Shown: piece after piece, positions 8,104-15,342 of the stretch | How the letters are laid out: the number at the start of each line of letters is the position of its first letter | How positions within the stretch are numbered: the stretch's first letter is position 1 | NCBI RefSeq assembly: GCF_965243865.1 | Contig: NZ_OZ251603.1 | Span: 868,001 to 932,000 of the forward strand | Length of the DNA stretch: 64,000 nt | From: Hyphomicrobium_A sp965243865 | GTDB lineage: Bacteria > Pseudomonadota > Alphaproteobacteria > Rhizobiales > Hyphomicrobiaceae | Reading direction: 5' to 3' | Program-made: the position numbers and the translations under genes | The notes under the pieces: model-generated | What the model saw: the letters and a program-made list of their open reading frames with translations, nothing else | Told to the model about the DNA's origin: nothing | Database searches by the model: none

Positions 8104-8751
8104 GTGGCCGAACTGGCAAAGCTGTTCGAGAACAATCGCCGTTGGGCAGAGGCCAACCTCGCTGCCGACCCGCAATTCTTCGAGAGATTATCCGAGCAGC
8201 AATCGCCCAAGTATCTTTGGATCGGGTGCTCCGACAGCCGCGTGCCTGCAAATCACATCCTCGGCCTCAAGCCGGGCGAAGTCTTCGTTCACCGCAACGT
8301 CGCCAACCTCGTCGTGCACACGGACATGAGTTGCCTCTCCGTGCTGCAATTCGCGGTCGAGGTTTTGAAGGTCGAGCACGTTATCGTCTGCGGACACTAT
8401 GGTTGCGGCGGCGTCGACGCGGCATGCGGCACGCGTCAGTACGGCCTCATCGACAATTGGCTTCGCAACATCAAGGACATCTACGTTCGCCATCGCGATG
8501 AGCTCGAACAGATTGCAGATATGAAGCAACGCCGAGATCGCCTTTGCGAGCTCAATGTCGTCGAGCAGGTCAAGCACGTCTGCCAAACGACGATCGTTCA
8601 GAACGCTTGGACCAGCGGGCAGCCGCTGTCGGTCCACGGACTGATCTACGGGTTGCATGACGGACTGCTCCGCGACCTTGCCGTTCGCATATCCGGCGCC
8701 AAGCAACTGGAGGAGGTTTACCGCTTCAAGATGGGCGAGGCCGCCGAATAG
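8104..8751 (+). CDS. can: Beta-class carbonic anhydrase
   Basis: Interconverts CO2 and bicarbonate in the cytoplasm. With the GTG start at 8104 it is 215 residues and aligns from end to end with E. coli Can. Zinc ligands and catalytic dyad are visible: CSDSR near residue 40 and HYGCGG near residue 99. An ATG at 8032 is in frame and would add 24 residues with no homologous counterpart, so the GTG is preferred. Regulation by the divergent LysR gene is likely from position. Confidence 0.93.
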   Translation: MAELAKLFENNRRWAEANLAADPQFFERLSEQQSPKYLWIGCSDSRVPANHILGLKPGEVFVHRNVANLVVHTDMSCLSVLQFAVEVLKVEHVIVCGHYGCGGVDAACGTRQYGLIDNWLRNIKDIYVRHRDELEQIADMKQRRDRLCELNVVEQVKHVCQTTIVQNAWTSGQPLSVHGLIYGLHDGLLRDLAVRISGAKQLEEVYRFKMGEAAE

Positions 8752-8840
8752 CAGACGCGAACGCCCTCGCCCGCGGCCTGACTGCGGCCTGCATTACGGG
8801 CGCAGACGTCCCGTATCATCAAAAACATCAATGCCACAGA

Positions 8841-9287
8841 TTGCATATATCAATTTCTGTAAGAGTGCCTCGGAAGGTACTGAAGGACCTTGGCCTTCCG
8901 AGTTGCGGGGAACCGATAGTGCTGGAGAGTGTCCTTCACCGCGAAATCACGGAGTCCGCCTTCGTCTCAATCCTGTGGGCAGCCATTTCGCTCGCCATCG
9001 GCGCCACATTTCAAATTGATGTGCTGCTGCCGGTGCTGTGGAGCCTGGCGATCTTTGCAGCGGCGGAGGCATCCCGCATCTGGCGCGGCACCCCCCTCAA
9101 CGGCTCAAACTATTGGCGCCTGGCCAAACTGAGTGTCTGGGCGGCCATCGGCTATGCGACCTTTGTCGTCGGCCCCTGGTACCTTCTGCCGATCTCGCTC
9201 GCCTTCCTCGGTATCATCCTATTCGACGAAAATGCCGCCCACCGCTCCACACCAGAAGCCGTTAATCCAGAAGCACATCGACGCTAG
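8841..9287 (+). CDS. Small integral membrane protein
   Basis: Up to 148 residues with three predicted membrane segments (about residues 40-57, 59-75 and 96-127). The frame opens with TTG at 8841; GTG codons further in are possible starts because no clear Shine-Dalgarno is seen. The N-terminal part before the first membrane helix has no recognised motif. Function unknown. Confidence 0.6.
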   Translation: MHISISVRVPRKVLKDLGLPSCGEPIVLESVLHREITESAFVSILWAAISLAIGATFQIDVLLPVLWSLAIFAAAEASRIWRGTPLNGSNYWRLAKLSVWAAIGYATFVVGPWYLLPISLAFLGIILFDENAAHRSTPEAVNPEAHRR

Positions 9288-9394
9288 GTACGGTGATCGT
9301 ATCCCCAAGGCCCAGGCGGGATGCCTGGGAGGAACCCCATAACCACGCTAAGAGTCGACTCGGCGCAATCGAGGCTCTATGAAGGGTGCATCGT

Positions 9395-9459
9395 TGGCTA
9401 CGATGCCCGGCCGCTGACGACTGGGAGCTGGATGCTCCTGCCTAAAAGCAGGAGGCTTC
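9395..9459 (+). promoter_or_regulatory. SD-sequestering leader element, copy 2
   Basis: GGGAGC (9423-9428), GCTCCTGC (9434-9441) and GCAGGAGG (9448-9455). The middle arm is fully complementary to the first six bases upstream, except the final base, and forms a perfect 7-bp hairpin (loop CTAAAA) with the Shine-Dalgarno arm. The ATG follows 4 nt later. This is the cleanest example of the two mutually exclusive pairings. CCCAGGC/GCCTGGG just upstream (9313-9331) is a separate hairpin. Confidence 0.65.
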
Positions 9460-9702
9460 ATGGTCAGCTCAGCGTGCTACTTCGACCCTACGCTTATTCG
9501 CAATATGGTGGCTGCTTTCGACGCGGCGATGGCGCGGCGCGTTCTTCCGTCGGACGACACTCCTACCGTTCGCTTCTTCATTGCACGTCGCATAATCGAT
9601 GCGGCACGGGGCGGCGAGCGCGACCGTCATAGGCTCGAGATGGCGGCCGATTCATCGCCCACTGAGCAGCGCCTGCCGGTGGCGCACCGCTCGTCGACCT
9701 AG
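9460..9702 (+). CDS. Leader-controlled hypothetical protein
   Basis: An 80-residue protein whose Shine-Dalgarno is buried in the leader hairpin. It contains FDPTLIRNMVAAFDAAMARR and TVRFFIARRIIDAARGGERD, two amphipathic helical stretches. This resembles small proteins of Hyphomicrobiales that I cannot name. It precedes a ribosomal protein S21 gene by about 95 bp on the same strand. Confidence 0.7.
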   Translation: MVSSACYFDPTLIRNMVAAFDAAMARRVLPSDDTPTVRFFIARRIIDAARGGERDRHRLEMAADSSPTEQRLPVAHRSST

Positions 9703-9798
9703 CGCGCCGACATCTCGAACCCGCGTCCCTGACTAGCATTTGCACAATTGCCGGCGTCTTCGCGCTGAGCGTTGACCATCAACGGAAAGGAAATCACC

Positions 9799-10047
9799 CT
9801 GCAAGTTCTCGTCCGCGATAATAATGTCGATCAAGCCCTAAGGGTTTTGAAAAAGAAGCTTCAGCGCGAAGGCGTCTTCCGCGAGATGAAGCGCCGCCGG
9901 TCGTTCGAGAAGCCATCAGAAAGACGTGTCCGGGAAAAAGCAGAGTCCATTCGCAGGGCCAAAAAGGCCGCGCGCAAGCAGGCTCAGCGCGAAGGCTTGC
10001 TCCCGATGCCCGTGAAGAAGCCGCCCATCGGTGCAGAGCGCCGATAA
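9799..10047 (+). CDS. rpsU: Ribosomal protein bS21 paralogue with apparent CTG start
   Basis: The protein matches bS21: QVLVRDNNVDQALRVLKKKL near the start, then KRRRSFEKPSERRVREK and a basic tail (82 residues). Family members start MQVLVRDNN; the methionine position here is CTG at 9799, with GGAAAGG 8 nt upstream. A TTG at 9772 is in frame but would add nine residues absent from the family and lacks a Shine-Dalgarno. bS21 sits on the 30S subunit near the mRNA exit. Many alphaproteobacteria have extra bS21 copies linked to stress responses. Confidence 0.88.
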   Translation: MQVLVRDNNVDQALRVLKKKLQREGVFREMKRRRSFEKPSERRVREKAESIRRAKKAARKQAQREGLLPMPVKKPPIGAERR

Positions 10048-10359
10048 ACGCCATTTGCTTCCTGTTTGGTTTTTGGTTGCCGCCCTTTGTGCCTCTCTGA
10101 CGAAGAGCTTCGCAGCTCCTCGGCTGCAGCCCCGGCGCGCGGCATCCTGTCATGAGATGATGGCGTGGAGTGCCCCGGCATGACGAGCGCTTCTGGATCT
10201 TGGGTCAATTAGGCGCCATTGTCCCATGTCCTCAACAGCGTTAGCCAACCGGTAGGCCTAGCCTGCGACGTTGCAGACTTCGACGCCATAGGCACCATGA
10301 AGCGCTCGTAGCAGGACGCCGAGCTGTAACCAGCAATTTCTGAGAGTTTAAGTGAGGCC
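10048..10359. other. Intergenic region without recognisable gene
   Basis: About 310 bp between the S21 gene and the next ORF. No reading frame with a convincing start or homology, and no leader element. GTGAGG sits 2-3 nt before the ATG at 10360. Confidence 0.6.
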
Positions 10360-10641
10360 ATGTCCGACTTTGCACGGTGGTCAAAGTGGTTCGCTTGCGG
10401 CAGCGAACTCGGAGCACACAAGACCAATGCGCTTGCGCTGATGGCATGGATCGCCGCGCGCGCTGCGAGTGACGGAACGGGTATTGAATTCGACGAACGT
10501 GCCTGGCTGTCGCTCACTCAGCAAACGGGATTGACCGCCGATCAGGGGCGCGAGGCTCTGGACACATTGATTGCGCATGGCCTGGTGACCACCGTGGGTC
10601 AGCAGATGCCAGCCCGGCTACTTGCGCGCGCAGTCCTCTAA
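10360..10641 (+). CDS. Hypothetical protein, possibly winged-helix
   Basis: A 93-residue protein: MSDFARWSKWFACGSELGAH, a helical middle, then LSLTQQTGLTADQGREALDTLIAHGLV, which reads like a winged-helix recognition segment followed by a beta turn. Small DNA-binding function is an inference from this pattern. It converges with the second cold-shock gene across a strong hairpin. Confidence 0.55.
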   Translation: MSDFARWSKWFACGSELGAHKTNALALMAWIAARAASDGTGIEFDERAWLSLTQQTGLTADQGREALDTLIAHGLVTTVGQQMPARLLARAVL

Positions 10642-10647
10642 ATGAAG

Positions 10648-10678
10648 CGGTTCACTGCTCGGAACCAAGCAGTGACCG
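10648..10678. terminator. Bidirectional stem-loop between convergent genes
   Basis: CGGTTCACTGCT and AGCAGTGACCG pair over 10-11 bp with a single bulged T and a loop of eight bases. It lies between the converging ORFs at 10360-10641 and 10727-10936, where a shared terminator is expected. No T-run. Confidence 0.55.
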
Positions 10679-10726
10679 CAGCGATTGCAAGCGACGTCGG
10701 CCGGAGCCCAGCGCTCGCGAGCCCAG

Positions 10727-10936
10727 TTAGGCGAGCTCGATGTTCTGCACCGACACCTTGCCGGTCTTGCGGTCTTCCGCCGTATCGAAGGCAACTTTCT
10801 GCCCTTCAGCCAAGCCGCTGATGCCGGCCCGCTCAAGTGCGGTCGCGTGGATGAAAACGTCCTTGCTGCCGCTAGCCGGGGCAATGAAGCCATAGCCTTT
10901 CTGGGCGTTGTAGAACTTGACTGTTCCGTGATCCAT
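10727..10936 (-). CDS. cspA: Cold-shock protein, CspA family, second copy
   Basis: A 69-residue cold-shock domain about 87 percent identical by eye to the product of 1642-1851. RNP1 KGYGFIAP and RNP2 DVFIHATAL are intact. Nucleic-acid chaperone role by family. The upstream 250 bp resemble those of copy 1, including the block GGCTCGGTCATCCGGCCACAA, which points to duplication of the whole locus. Divergent to the leader-controlled gene at 11280. Confidence 0.95.
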   Translation of the reverse strand: MDHGTVKFYNAQKGYGFIAPASGSKDVFIHATALERAGISGLAEGQKVAFDTAEDRKTGKVSVQNIELA

Positions 10937-11199
10937 AAAGTCCTCAATCGGAAAGAATTGCTAACGGGCCGGCGCGACAGGTCGTGCCGCGGCCGGCCCT
11001 ATTTTTTTCGAAGCATGGTAGGTCTAAGGAAGCGAGGCGCCATGCGCCGCGGCTCGGTCATCCGGCCACAAATCGAATGATATTCATGACCGATTGCAGT
11101 CGCAAAAGCAAGCGTCGCTGCAAATATATTTCTTTTCAAAAGGATGCGCGCGGTGGAAAATCCGGTGGCAATGGACTTTTCGCCTTTCTATCCCTACAT

Positions 11200-11279
11200 A
11201 TAATAAATCACGGACAATTAAATTTGGCCTCCGTGCTGAGAGCTGCGCGCGCTCCCGCCTTCAACAGCGAGGGGAGCTA
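11200..11279 (+). promoter_or_regulatory. SD-sequestering leader element, copy 3
   Basis: CTGAGAGC (11236-11243), GCTCCC (11251-11256) and GGGGAGC (11271-11277), with the ATG two bases later. The middle arm matches the third arm perfectly (GCTCCC/GGGAGC). The upstream AATCACGGACAA stretch and CCGTGCTGAGAGCT are shared with copy 1 at 2125-2192. Confidence 0.6.
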
Positions 11280-11939
11280 ATGTCGGCTTACAACCGATCG
11301 TCTCGTGCAGACAGCAGCGTTGCGTCGGCTTCTTCCACGGATCGAGCGCGCCTGCGAGTTCCCAATTCGACCTGTATCGCTCTGGCGCTCGTGGCGGTGT
11401 TCGCTCCTCAGTCGCCCGCGGTTGCAGCGTGCGATACCGCCGGCATCGATGGCTACCCCGCGGAGCCAGTCGCGCACTGCGCTGAGGCTGAGATAACCGC
11501 CGAGGGCGGAAGCATGGCTGGGTGCGACGGCAATCTCGAGGAAATGGCGACGACGGGCGCAAATGCGTACGCCGCTAAAGGAAACCTGGCCGCGGCAGAC
11601 TACGCGGGGCCGATTGGCGGCTTCTTCGATACCGCAGCTGAGCGGGAGAACCCGACGAACGCATGCGTCGTCAGCTGCCTGAAACTGCCGCTGGGCTCAA
11701 AGATCGTCGAGACGCGAGCCGCCACGACGACAGCCGCCTCGCAAACCACCCCTATGCGTCGCGTCTACGCCGTCCCGCGCAAAAGCATGCTCCCAGGCAA
11801 TGCGGCCTACATTTCCAAGATCATCGTCGTCGAGAGCACGATCGGGCCGGTTGTCTGCATGGCCGTCGCGAACTGGCAGAACCGTCCCGCGGATCAGGGC
11901 TTCAGGTTCTACGCCTACTACGAGGCTTTGGCGGAATAG
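11280..11939 (+). CDS. Secreted hypothetical protein
   Basis: A 219-residue protein. A hydrophobic run (CIALALVAVFAPQSPAVA, residues 32-49) followed by AACD looks like a signal peptide after a long polar N-terminus. The mature part has six cysteines, a Thr/Ala linker near residue 145, and a C-terminal domain with YISKIIVVESTIGPVVCMAV. No family recognised. Its Shine-Dalgarno lies in the leader hairpin. It precedes KVGQM paralogue 2 by 34 bp. Confidence 0.65.
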   Translation: MSAYNRSSRADSSVASASSTDRARLRVPNSTCIALALVAVFAPQSPAVAACDTAGIDGYPAEPVAHCAEAEITAEGGSMAGCDGNLEEMATTGANAYAAKGNLAAADYAGPIGGFFDTAAERENPTNACVVSCLKLPLGSKIVETRAATTTAASQTTPMRRVYAVPRKSMLPGNAAYISKIIVVESTIGPVVCMAVANWQNRPADQGFRFYAYYEALAE

Positions 11940-11973
11940 CCCAAGGAAGAGAGCAGTGATGCGGAGGTTCAGC

Positions 11974-12174
11974 GTGGCCAGCTTCAAGGTCGGACAGATG
12001 GTCGATTTCATGCCCGGCAGTCGCGCCGTTCCAGCCTCGGCGCGATCATACAAGGTGCTGCGTGTGCTTCCCAACGAGGGCGGCGAGCAGCTCTATCGCA
12101 TCAAGACGATCGCCGAAGCGTTCGAGCGCGTCGCCAGGGAAAGCGAGCTTCGGCGCGCATCATCGCCGTTGTGA
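11974..12174 (+). CDS. KVGQM-family small protein, paralogue 2
   Basis: With the GTG start at 11974 it has 66 residues, the same length as paralogue 1, and GGAGG lies 6 nt upstream. An ATG at 11959 would add five residues. Core motifs FKVGQMVDFMP, ARSYKVLRVLPNEGGEQLYR and ERVARESEL are intact. Closest to the copy at 2343. It follows a leader-controlled secreted protein gene. Confidence 0.8.
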   Translation: MASFKVGQMVDFMPGSRAVPASARSYKVLRVLPNEGGEQLYRIKTIAEAFERVARESELRRASSPL

Positions 12175-12313
12175 CGGGCCGCGAATGAACCTGATCTGAT
12201 GACAAGGGAGACCATACCGCAGATGGTGATCAACGGCCCAACAGGGCAGCACACCAAGACCTGCTAATCAGCCACCGCCGCTCGGTGGCGATGGCACTTC
12301 TGGGGACCGCTGG

Positions 12314-12523
12314 CTACTTCGGAGCAGCAGGCATCCTTCGCGTGTGATCCGTCATCTCGGCCCTTAGCCTATCGAAGAGGGGCTTGGCCGCCGCGTAGGC
12401 AGCGTCCTGATCGGCAGCCAATCCGAATTCGACTTCCTCGCCGTCGCGGTTCACCGACCAACGCCATCCCTGATTGGTATCGCTCGGGCCAATATCGGCA
12501 ACCGTTATGTTCACCGACGTCAT
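12314..12523 (-). CDS. Hypothetical protein
   Basis: A 69-residue protein starting MTSVNITVADIGPSD, with WRWSVNRDGEEVEFGLAAD in the middle and a basic C-terminus. TAGGAGCG lies just upstream of the ATG. It is the third gene of a leftward unit (29-codon ORF, 41-residue membrane peptide, this gene) headed by a leader element. Predicted alpha/beta small domain; function unknown. Confidence 0.7.
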   Translation of the reverse strand: MTSVNITVADIGPSDTNQGWRWSVNRDGEEVEFGLAADQDAAYAAAKPLFDRLRAEMTDHTRRMPAAPK

Positions 12524-12534
12524 GTCGCTCGCTC

Positions 12535-12660
12535 CTAACCCGGCGTCGTCGGGTAGAGAACGAGGACCACTGCTACGAAAACCAAAGCAGTGACCAACGG
12601 TACGACCCACAGCGGCCGCGGCTTGCGCGCTGATATCCGAGCGACACGATCCTGGCTCAT
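12535..12660 (-). CDS. 41-residue single-pass membrane protein (YPTTPG end)
   Basis: A basic N-terminus (SQDRVARISARKPRPL) followed by a hydrophobic helix (VVPLVTALVFVAVVLVL) and YPTTPG. Its ATG overlaps the stop of the 29-codon ORF (ATGA), so it is probably translationally coupled. A decayed duplicate lies at 4256-4383. Positive-inside topology suggests the N-terminus is cytoplasmic. Function unknown. Confidence 0.7.
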   Translation of the reverse strand: MSQDRVARISARKPRPLWVVPLVTALVFVAVVLVLYPTTPG

Positions 12661-12746
12661 GATGTCGACACCCGCAGCATCTTTATGCCTTCGCAGACGG
12701 CGAGCACGAGATTGAAGATCTGAGGGTTGCTGTGTTTTGGACGCAT
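12657..12746 (-). CDS. 29-residue leader-controlled peptide
   Basis: ATG at 12746 with TAGGAGCG upstream, where GGAGC is the third arm of the leader hairpin. The stop overlaps the next start. It could be a regulatory leader peptide or a functional micro-protein. A 29-codon frame occupies the equivalent place at 4380-4469. Confidence 0.55.
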   Translation of the reverse strand: MRPKHSNPQIFNLVLAVCEGIKMLRVSTS

Positions 12747-12830
12747 GTGCGCTCCTATTCTGCCATACAGGCGGGAGCACAAGCATCTCTCGGTCGCAGG
12801 CGCCTGCGGGGCGAAATACCTACGATGCGG
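12747..12830 (-). promoter_or_regulatory. SD-sequestering leader element, copy 4
   Basis: Reading leftwards: CGCAGGCGCCTGCG (itself a perfect palindromic stem), GAGAGATGCTTGT, GCTCCCGCCTGTATGGCAGAA and TAGGAGC, then the ATG. GCTCC pairs with GGAGC of the Shine-Dalgarno. Nearly identical to the decayed copy at 4470-4545 upstream of the third arm. Confidence 0.6.
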
Positions 12831-12876
12831 CAACCTTATGCTGCTTCGGTAGGCTTGGCAAACGACTGGCCGACCA

Positions 12877-14313
12877 TCACGACCTCGATGTCCAGATGGG
12901 CGCGTGAGGCATGCCATCGCTATGGCGCTGCCACATCGCTGTGTAGAGCTCTTCCAGAGCCACAGTGTACGCTGCAACGTCGAACAATGGTGTCGTCAAG
13001 CGATTGCGCTCTAGCTTTGCCTTGCAGGCCTCGAAGAGTTCGATGTCGGCCGCCAGAGTCAGAGCCACCGCGAAGTAATCCTCCTCGCTTGTAGCGATCA
13101 ATTCGGACAGTCCGACCGCGTGCAGCAGACTTCCCGCAACGCGCGAGGGGAACGTCTCTCCCGCGCACGTCACAACCGGTACGCCCGCCCAGAGAGCATC
13201 ACTTGCTGTCGTGTGCGCACCATAGGGTGAGGTGTCGAGAACGAGGTCGGCGAGTTGCAACCGGTGGAGGTGCTCCCCCTGCCTCATATCGGGTGCAAAG
13301 ATGAGGCGGTCGGGGGACACACCCCGGCGCAACGCCTCGCCGCGCAGATTGCCCTCCGCCTGCTCGGCGCACAGCAACCACAGAACACTATCAGGCGTGG
13401 CTTGCAGCAGGCGGCACCACAGATCGAACACCGGCGGTGTGAATTTGTAGGCCTGATTGAAGCAACAGAAGACAAAGCCAGCTTCAGGCAGCCCGACCTC
13501 AGCGCGCGTCGGCGTCTTTCCAAACAGCTCGCTTCGGCCGTGCGGCTGATAGGAATGCGGCATGTACGCAAACGACTCGGAGTAGTCCGAGGATGCCGCC
13601 AGCGGCGTCATGTAACGGTCAGTGATGAGATAGTCACAAATCTCGCCGCCCAGCGTTCCCGGGTAGCCGAGAAAGTTCACTTGCACGGGAGCCGGGCGCA
13701 GCATCAGCACGCCGGTCCGCGCGCCACGCGTAAACCCCTTCAAATCGACGAGGATGCCAATTCCGGCGCCATGGATAGCCTGGGCGAGTTCTGCATCGTC
13801 GAGGGCCGACACGTCGTGAAAGACATCGAACGCGGTCCTGAGGCGACGGCGCATCGCGCCCCCGTCGTCGACGCCGAACGAGAAGGCGTGCAGCTCGAAC
13901 CGCTCCCGATCGTGCGCCTCGATCGACTCGATCAGCAGGCGCGAGGTGGCGTGTTCATGAAAGTCGTTGGACAGGTAGCCGATGCGGAGTTTGTCCGGCG
14001 TCCTCTTATCGTGTCGAAACGCGAGCCGGTCGCGCTCCGGCAAGCTTGCCGCCACGCGGTCGCGCGTCCAAAGCTCCGAGCAGTCACGATGCTCCCTGGC
14101 GTTGATGCCGGGCACCGACAAGAGGAGGAAAGGAGAAAGTTGGCCTGATCGCGCTCTCCCAATGGCATCACGTGCCCGCGTGGTCGACTGGGCAAACTCG
14201 TCCCACTCGCACATTTCGCGGCTACGGCTTTGAGACTTCAGCGCGTCCGCGCCGGCCATGGGTTTGTAGGCTTTCCGCCAGAGTTTCTCGTCTGCCGAAC
14301 CGCCATGCAACAT
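12877..14313 (-). CDS. GT41 (OGT/SPINDLY-type) glycosyltransferase domain protein
   Basis: About 478 residues that correspond to the catalytic half of O-GlcNAc transferase-like proteins: LRIGYLSNDFHEHATSRL near residue 110, VNFLGYPGTLGG, DYLITDRYMTP, FVFCCFNQAYKFTP and APDMRQGEHLHRLQLADLVL, DALWAGVPVVT. Family members transfer a sugar from a nucleotide sugar to protein Ser/Thr. The usual N-terminal TPR array is absent; only about 100 unassigned residues precede the domain. ATG at 14313 is chosen, but TTG at 14322 is also possible. Confidence 0.85.
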   Translation of the reverse strand: MLHGGSADEKLWRKAYKPMAGADALKSQSRSREMCEWDEFAQSTTRARDAIGRARSGQLSPFLLLSVPGINAREHRDCSELWTRDRVAASLPERDRLAFRHDKRTPDKLRIGYLSNDFHEHATSRLLIESIEAHDRERFELHAFSFGVDDGGAMRRRLRTAFDVFHDVSALDDAELAQAIHGAGIGILVDLKGFTRGARTGVLMLRPAPVQVNFLGYPGTLGGEICDYLITDRYMTPLAASSDYSESFAYMPHSYQPHGRSELFGKTPTRAEVGLPEAGFVFCCFNQAYKFTPPVFDLWCRLLQATPDSVLWLLCAEQAEGNLRGEALRRGVSPDRLIFAPDMRQGEHLHRLQLADLVLDTSPYGAHTTASDALWAGVPVVTCAGETFPSRVAGSLLHAVGLSELIATSEEDYFAVALTLAADIELFEACKAKLERNRLTTPLFDVAAYTVALEELYTAMWQRHSDGMPHAPIWTSRS

Positions 14314-14395
14314 TGCAGCCAAGCCGCCTTGCTACGCCACCAACGGTGCTGCGGATTCGACTTGAGGCGACCCTTGAGCTATGGTCGTTCATCAC

Positions 14396-14464
14396 GCGCT
14401 ACGACCCCCGGGCGCTCGTGACTGAGAGCGACGAGTGCTCCCGCCTAAAAAGCGAGGAGCCTGC
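14396..14464 (+). promoter_or_regulatory. SD-sequestering leader element, copy 5
   Basis: GAGAGC (14424-14429), GCTCCCGC (14437-14444) and GCGAGGAGC (14452-14460), with the GTG start 5 nt later. GCTCC/GGAGC and CGC/GCG pair around a bulged A with the loop CTAAAAA. Upstream GCTACGA and CCCGGGCGCT parallel copy 2 at 9395. Confidence 0.62.
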
Positions 14465-14644
14465 GTGGAACGCTCGAGCGGCATTTCCAAAGCCGATCTT
14501 CTCGAACCGACGATAGCGACACTTGAGGCGGACGTTGACGCGATTCCCGCCTCTCGCAGCCAATCCATCCGCTACCGCGCACGCACATCCGCATCCCTGC
14601 CGACGTCGGCTTTCTCGAAGCGCCTCGCTATCGAAGATCACTGA
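14465..14644 (+). CDS. 59-residue leader-controlled ORF
   Basis: GTG start with GAGGAG 6 nt upstream inside the leader hairpin. The peptide is Ser/Ala/Arg rich with no recognised motif. It precedes KVGQM paralogue 3 by 36 bp, repeating the pattern seen at 2198 and 40210. Confidence 0.45.
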   Translation: MERSSGISKADLLEPTIATLEADVDAIPASRSQSIRYRARTSASLPTSAFSKRLAIEDH

Positions 14645-14680
14645 CAACCGCGATGAAGCTGACCTTTGGAGCAACGAGCT

Positions 14681-14902
14681 ATGGCAAGACGGCCCGCACC
14701 CGTTCACAAGTTCAAGCTGGGGCAGATGGTCGACTTTGTCCCCTCCAAGACCGGAGTGCCGGCATCCGCGCGATCCTACAAGATCGTTCAGCTGCTGCCA
14801 GCCGAGGGTGGGGAGCGTCTCTATCGCATTAAGACTGTGGCCGAAACTTTCGAGCGCATAGCACGCGAGAGCGAGCTCCTGCGCACGGCCTCACCAGTCT
14901 GA
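14681..14902 (+). CDS. KVGQM-family small protein, paralogue 3
   Basis: A 73-residue protein with FKLGQMVDFVP, SARSYKIVQLLPAEGGERLY and ERIARESELL motifs. It differs from paralogues 1 and 2 by a basic seven-residue N-terminal extension and by K/R changes shared with paralogue 4 at 40322 (GGERLYRIKT, ERIARESELL), so 3 and 4 form a subgroup. Function unknown. Confidence 0.8.
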   Translation: MARRPAPVHKFKLGQMVDFVPSKTGVPASARSYKIVQLLPAEGGERLYRIKTVAETFERIARESELLRTASPV

Positions 14903-14930
14903 GCAACTGAAACCAGCAAAGGAGACCACG

Positions 14931-15071
14931 ATGGCTAAAGGACAACAGAAGTCCAACAGAGAAATTAGAAAGCCGAAGAAGTCGACCGCCCAGAAGGCAG
15001 CGGCGACAAGTCCCGCCACTGTTACGTCCACCTTCGCCATCCCGTCGCACAAGACGACCAAGAAGCGCTGA
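14931..15071 (+). CDS. 46-residue lysine-rich protein
   Basis: MAKGQQKSNREIRKPKKST, then Ala/Thr-rich spacer and a KTTKKR end. AAAGGAG lies 8-10 nt upstream. Proteins with this MAKGQQ.SNRE.RKPK start are widespread in Hyphomicrobiales as uncharacterised small basic proteins. The high positive charge suggests nucleic-acid or ribosome association (inference). It follows KVGQM paralogue 3 by 28 bp, probably in one transcript. Confidence 0.75.
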   Translation: MAKGQQKSNREIRKPKKSTAQKAAATSPATVTSTFAIPSHKTTKKR

Positions 15072-15115
15072 GATCATCGGATACGAACTCGAACCCCGGC
15101 CAAAGCACCCACCTG

Positions 15116-15331
15116 ATGCGGTATCACAAAGCGGTCGCGATAACGAAAGTGGAAGCACGGTGGATCATGGACCGCCGCTGCGATGCCTTGTCTGAAATCG
15201 TGGTCGTTTCGCGAGGGGAGCGCTACTACGACGTGCGCGCGATGACCCAGCTCGAGATCGACGCATTCCTCGAAGATCTGGTGCGGGCCGAGTTCGCACA
15301 ATTGGAAGCTGCCAAATATCCCGACAACTGA
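15116..15331 (+). CDS. MRYHKAVAITK-family small protein
   Basis: A 71-residue protein. The first eleven residues (MRYHKAVAITK) are identical to a 65-residue protein at 42147-42344, and the C-termini share AE, then an A.YP.N ending. The central part differs strongly. A conserved N-terminus on variable bodies suggests a targeting or binding function for that segment, but no role is known. Confidence 0.65.
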   Translation: MRYHKAVAITKVEARWIMDRRCDALSEIVVVSRGERYYDVRAMTQLEIDAFLEDLVRAEFAQLEAAKYPDN

Positions 15332-15342
15332 AAGACGAGCCG

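Noticed and set aside
2125..14464. Leader elements as classical ROSE or fourU thermometers, or as ordinary terminators
   Set aside because: They lack the ROSE UYGCU arm, a UUUU arm or a T-run, and they sit upstream of non-heat-shock genes. A two-state SD switch describes them better.
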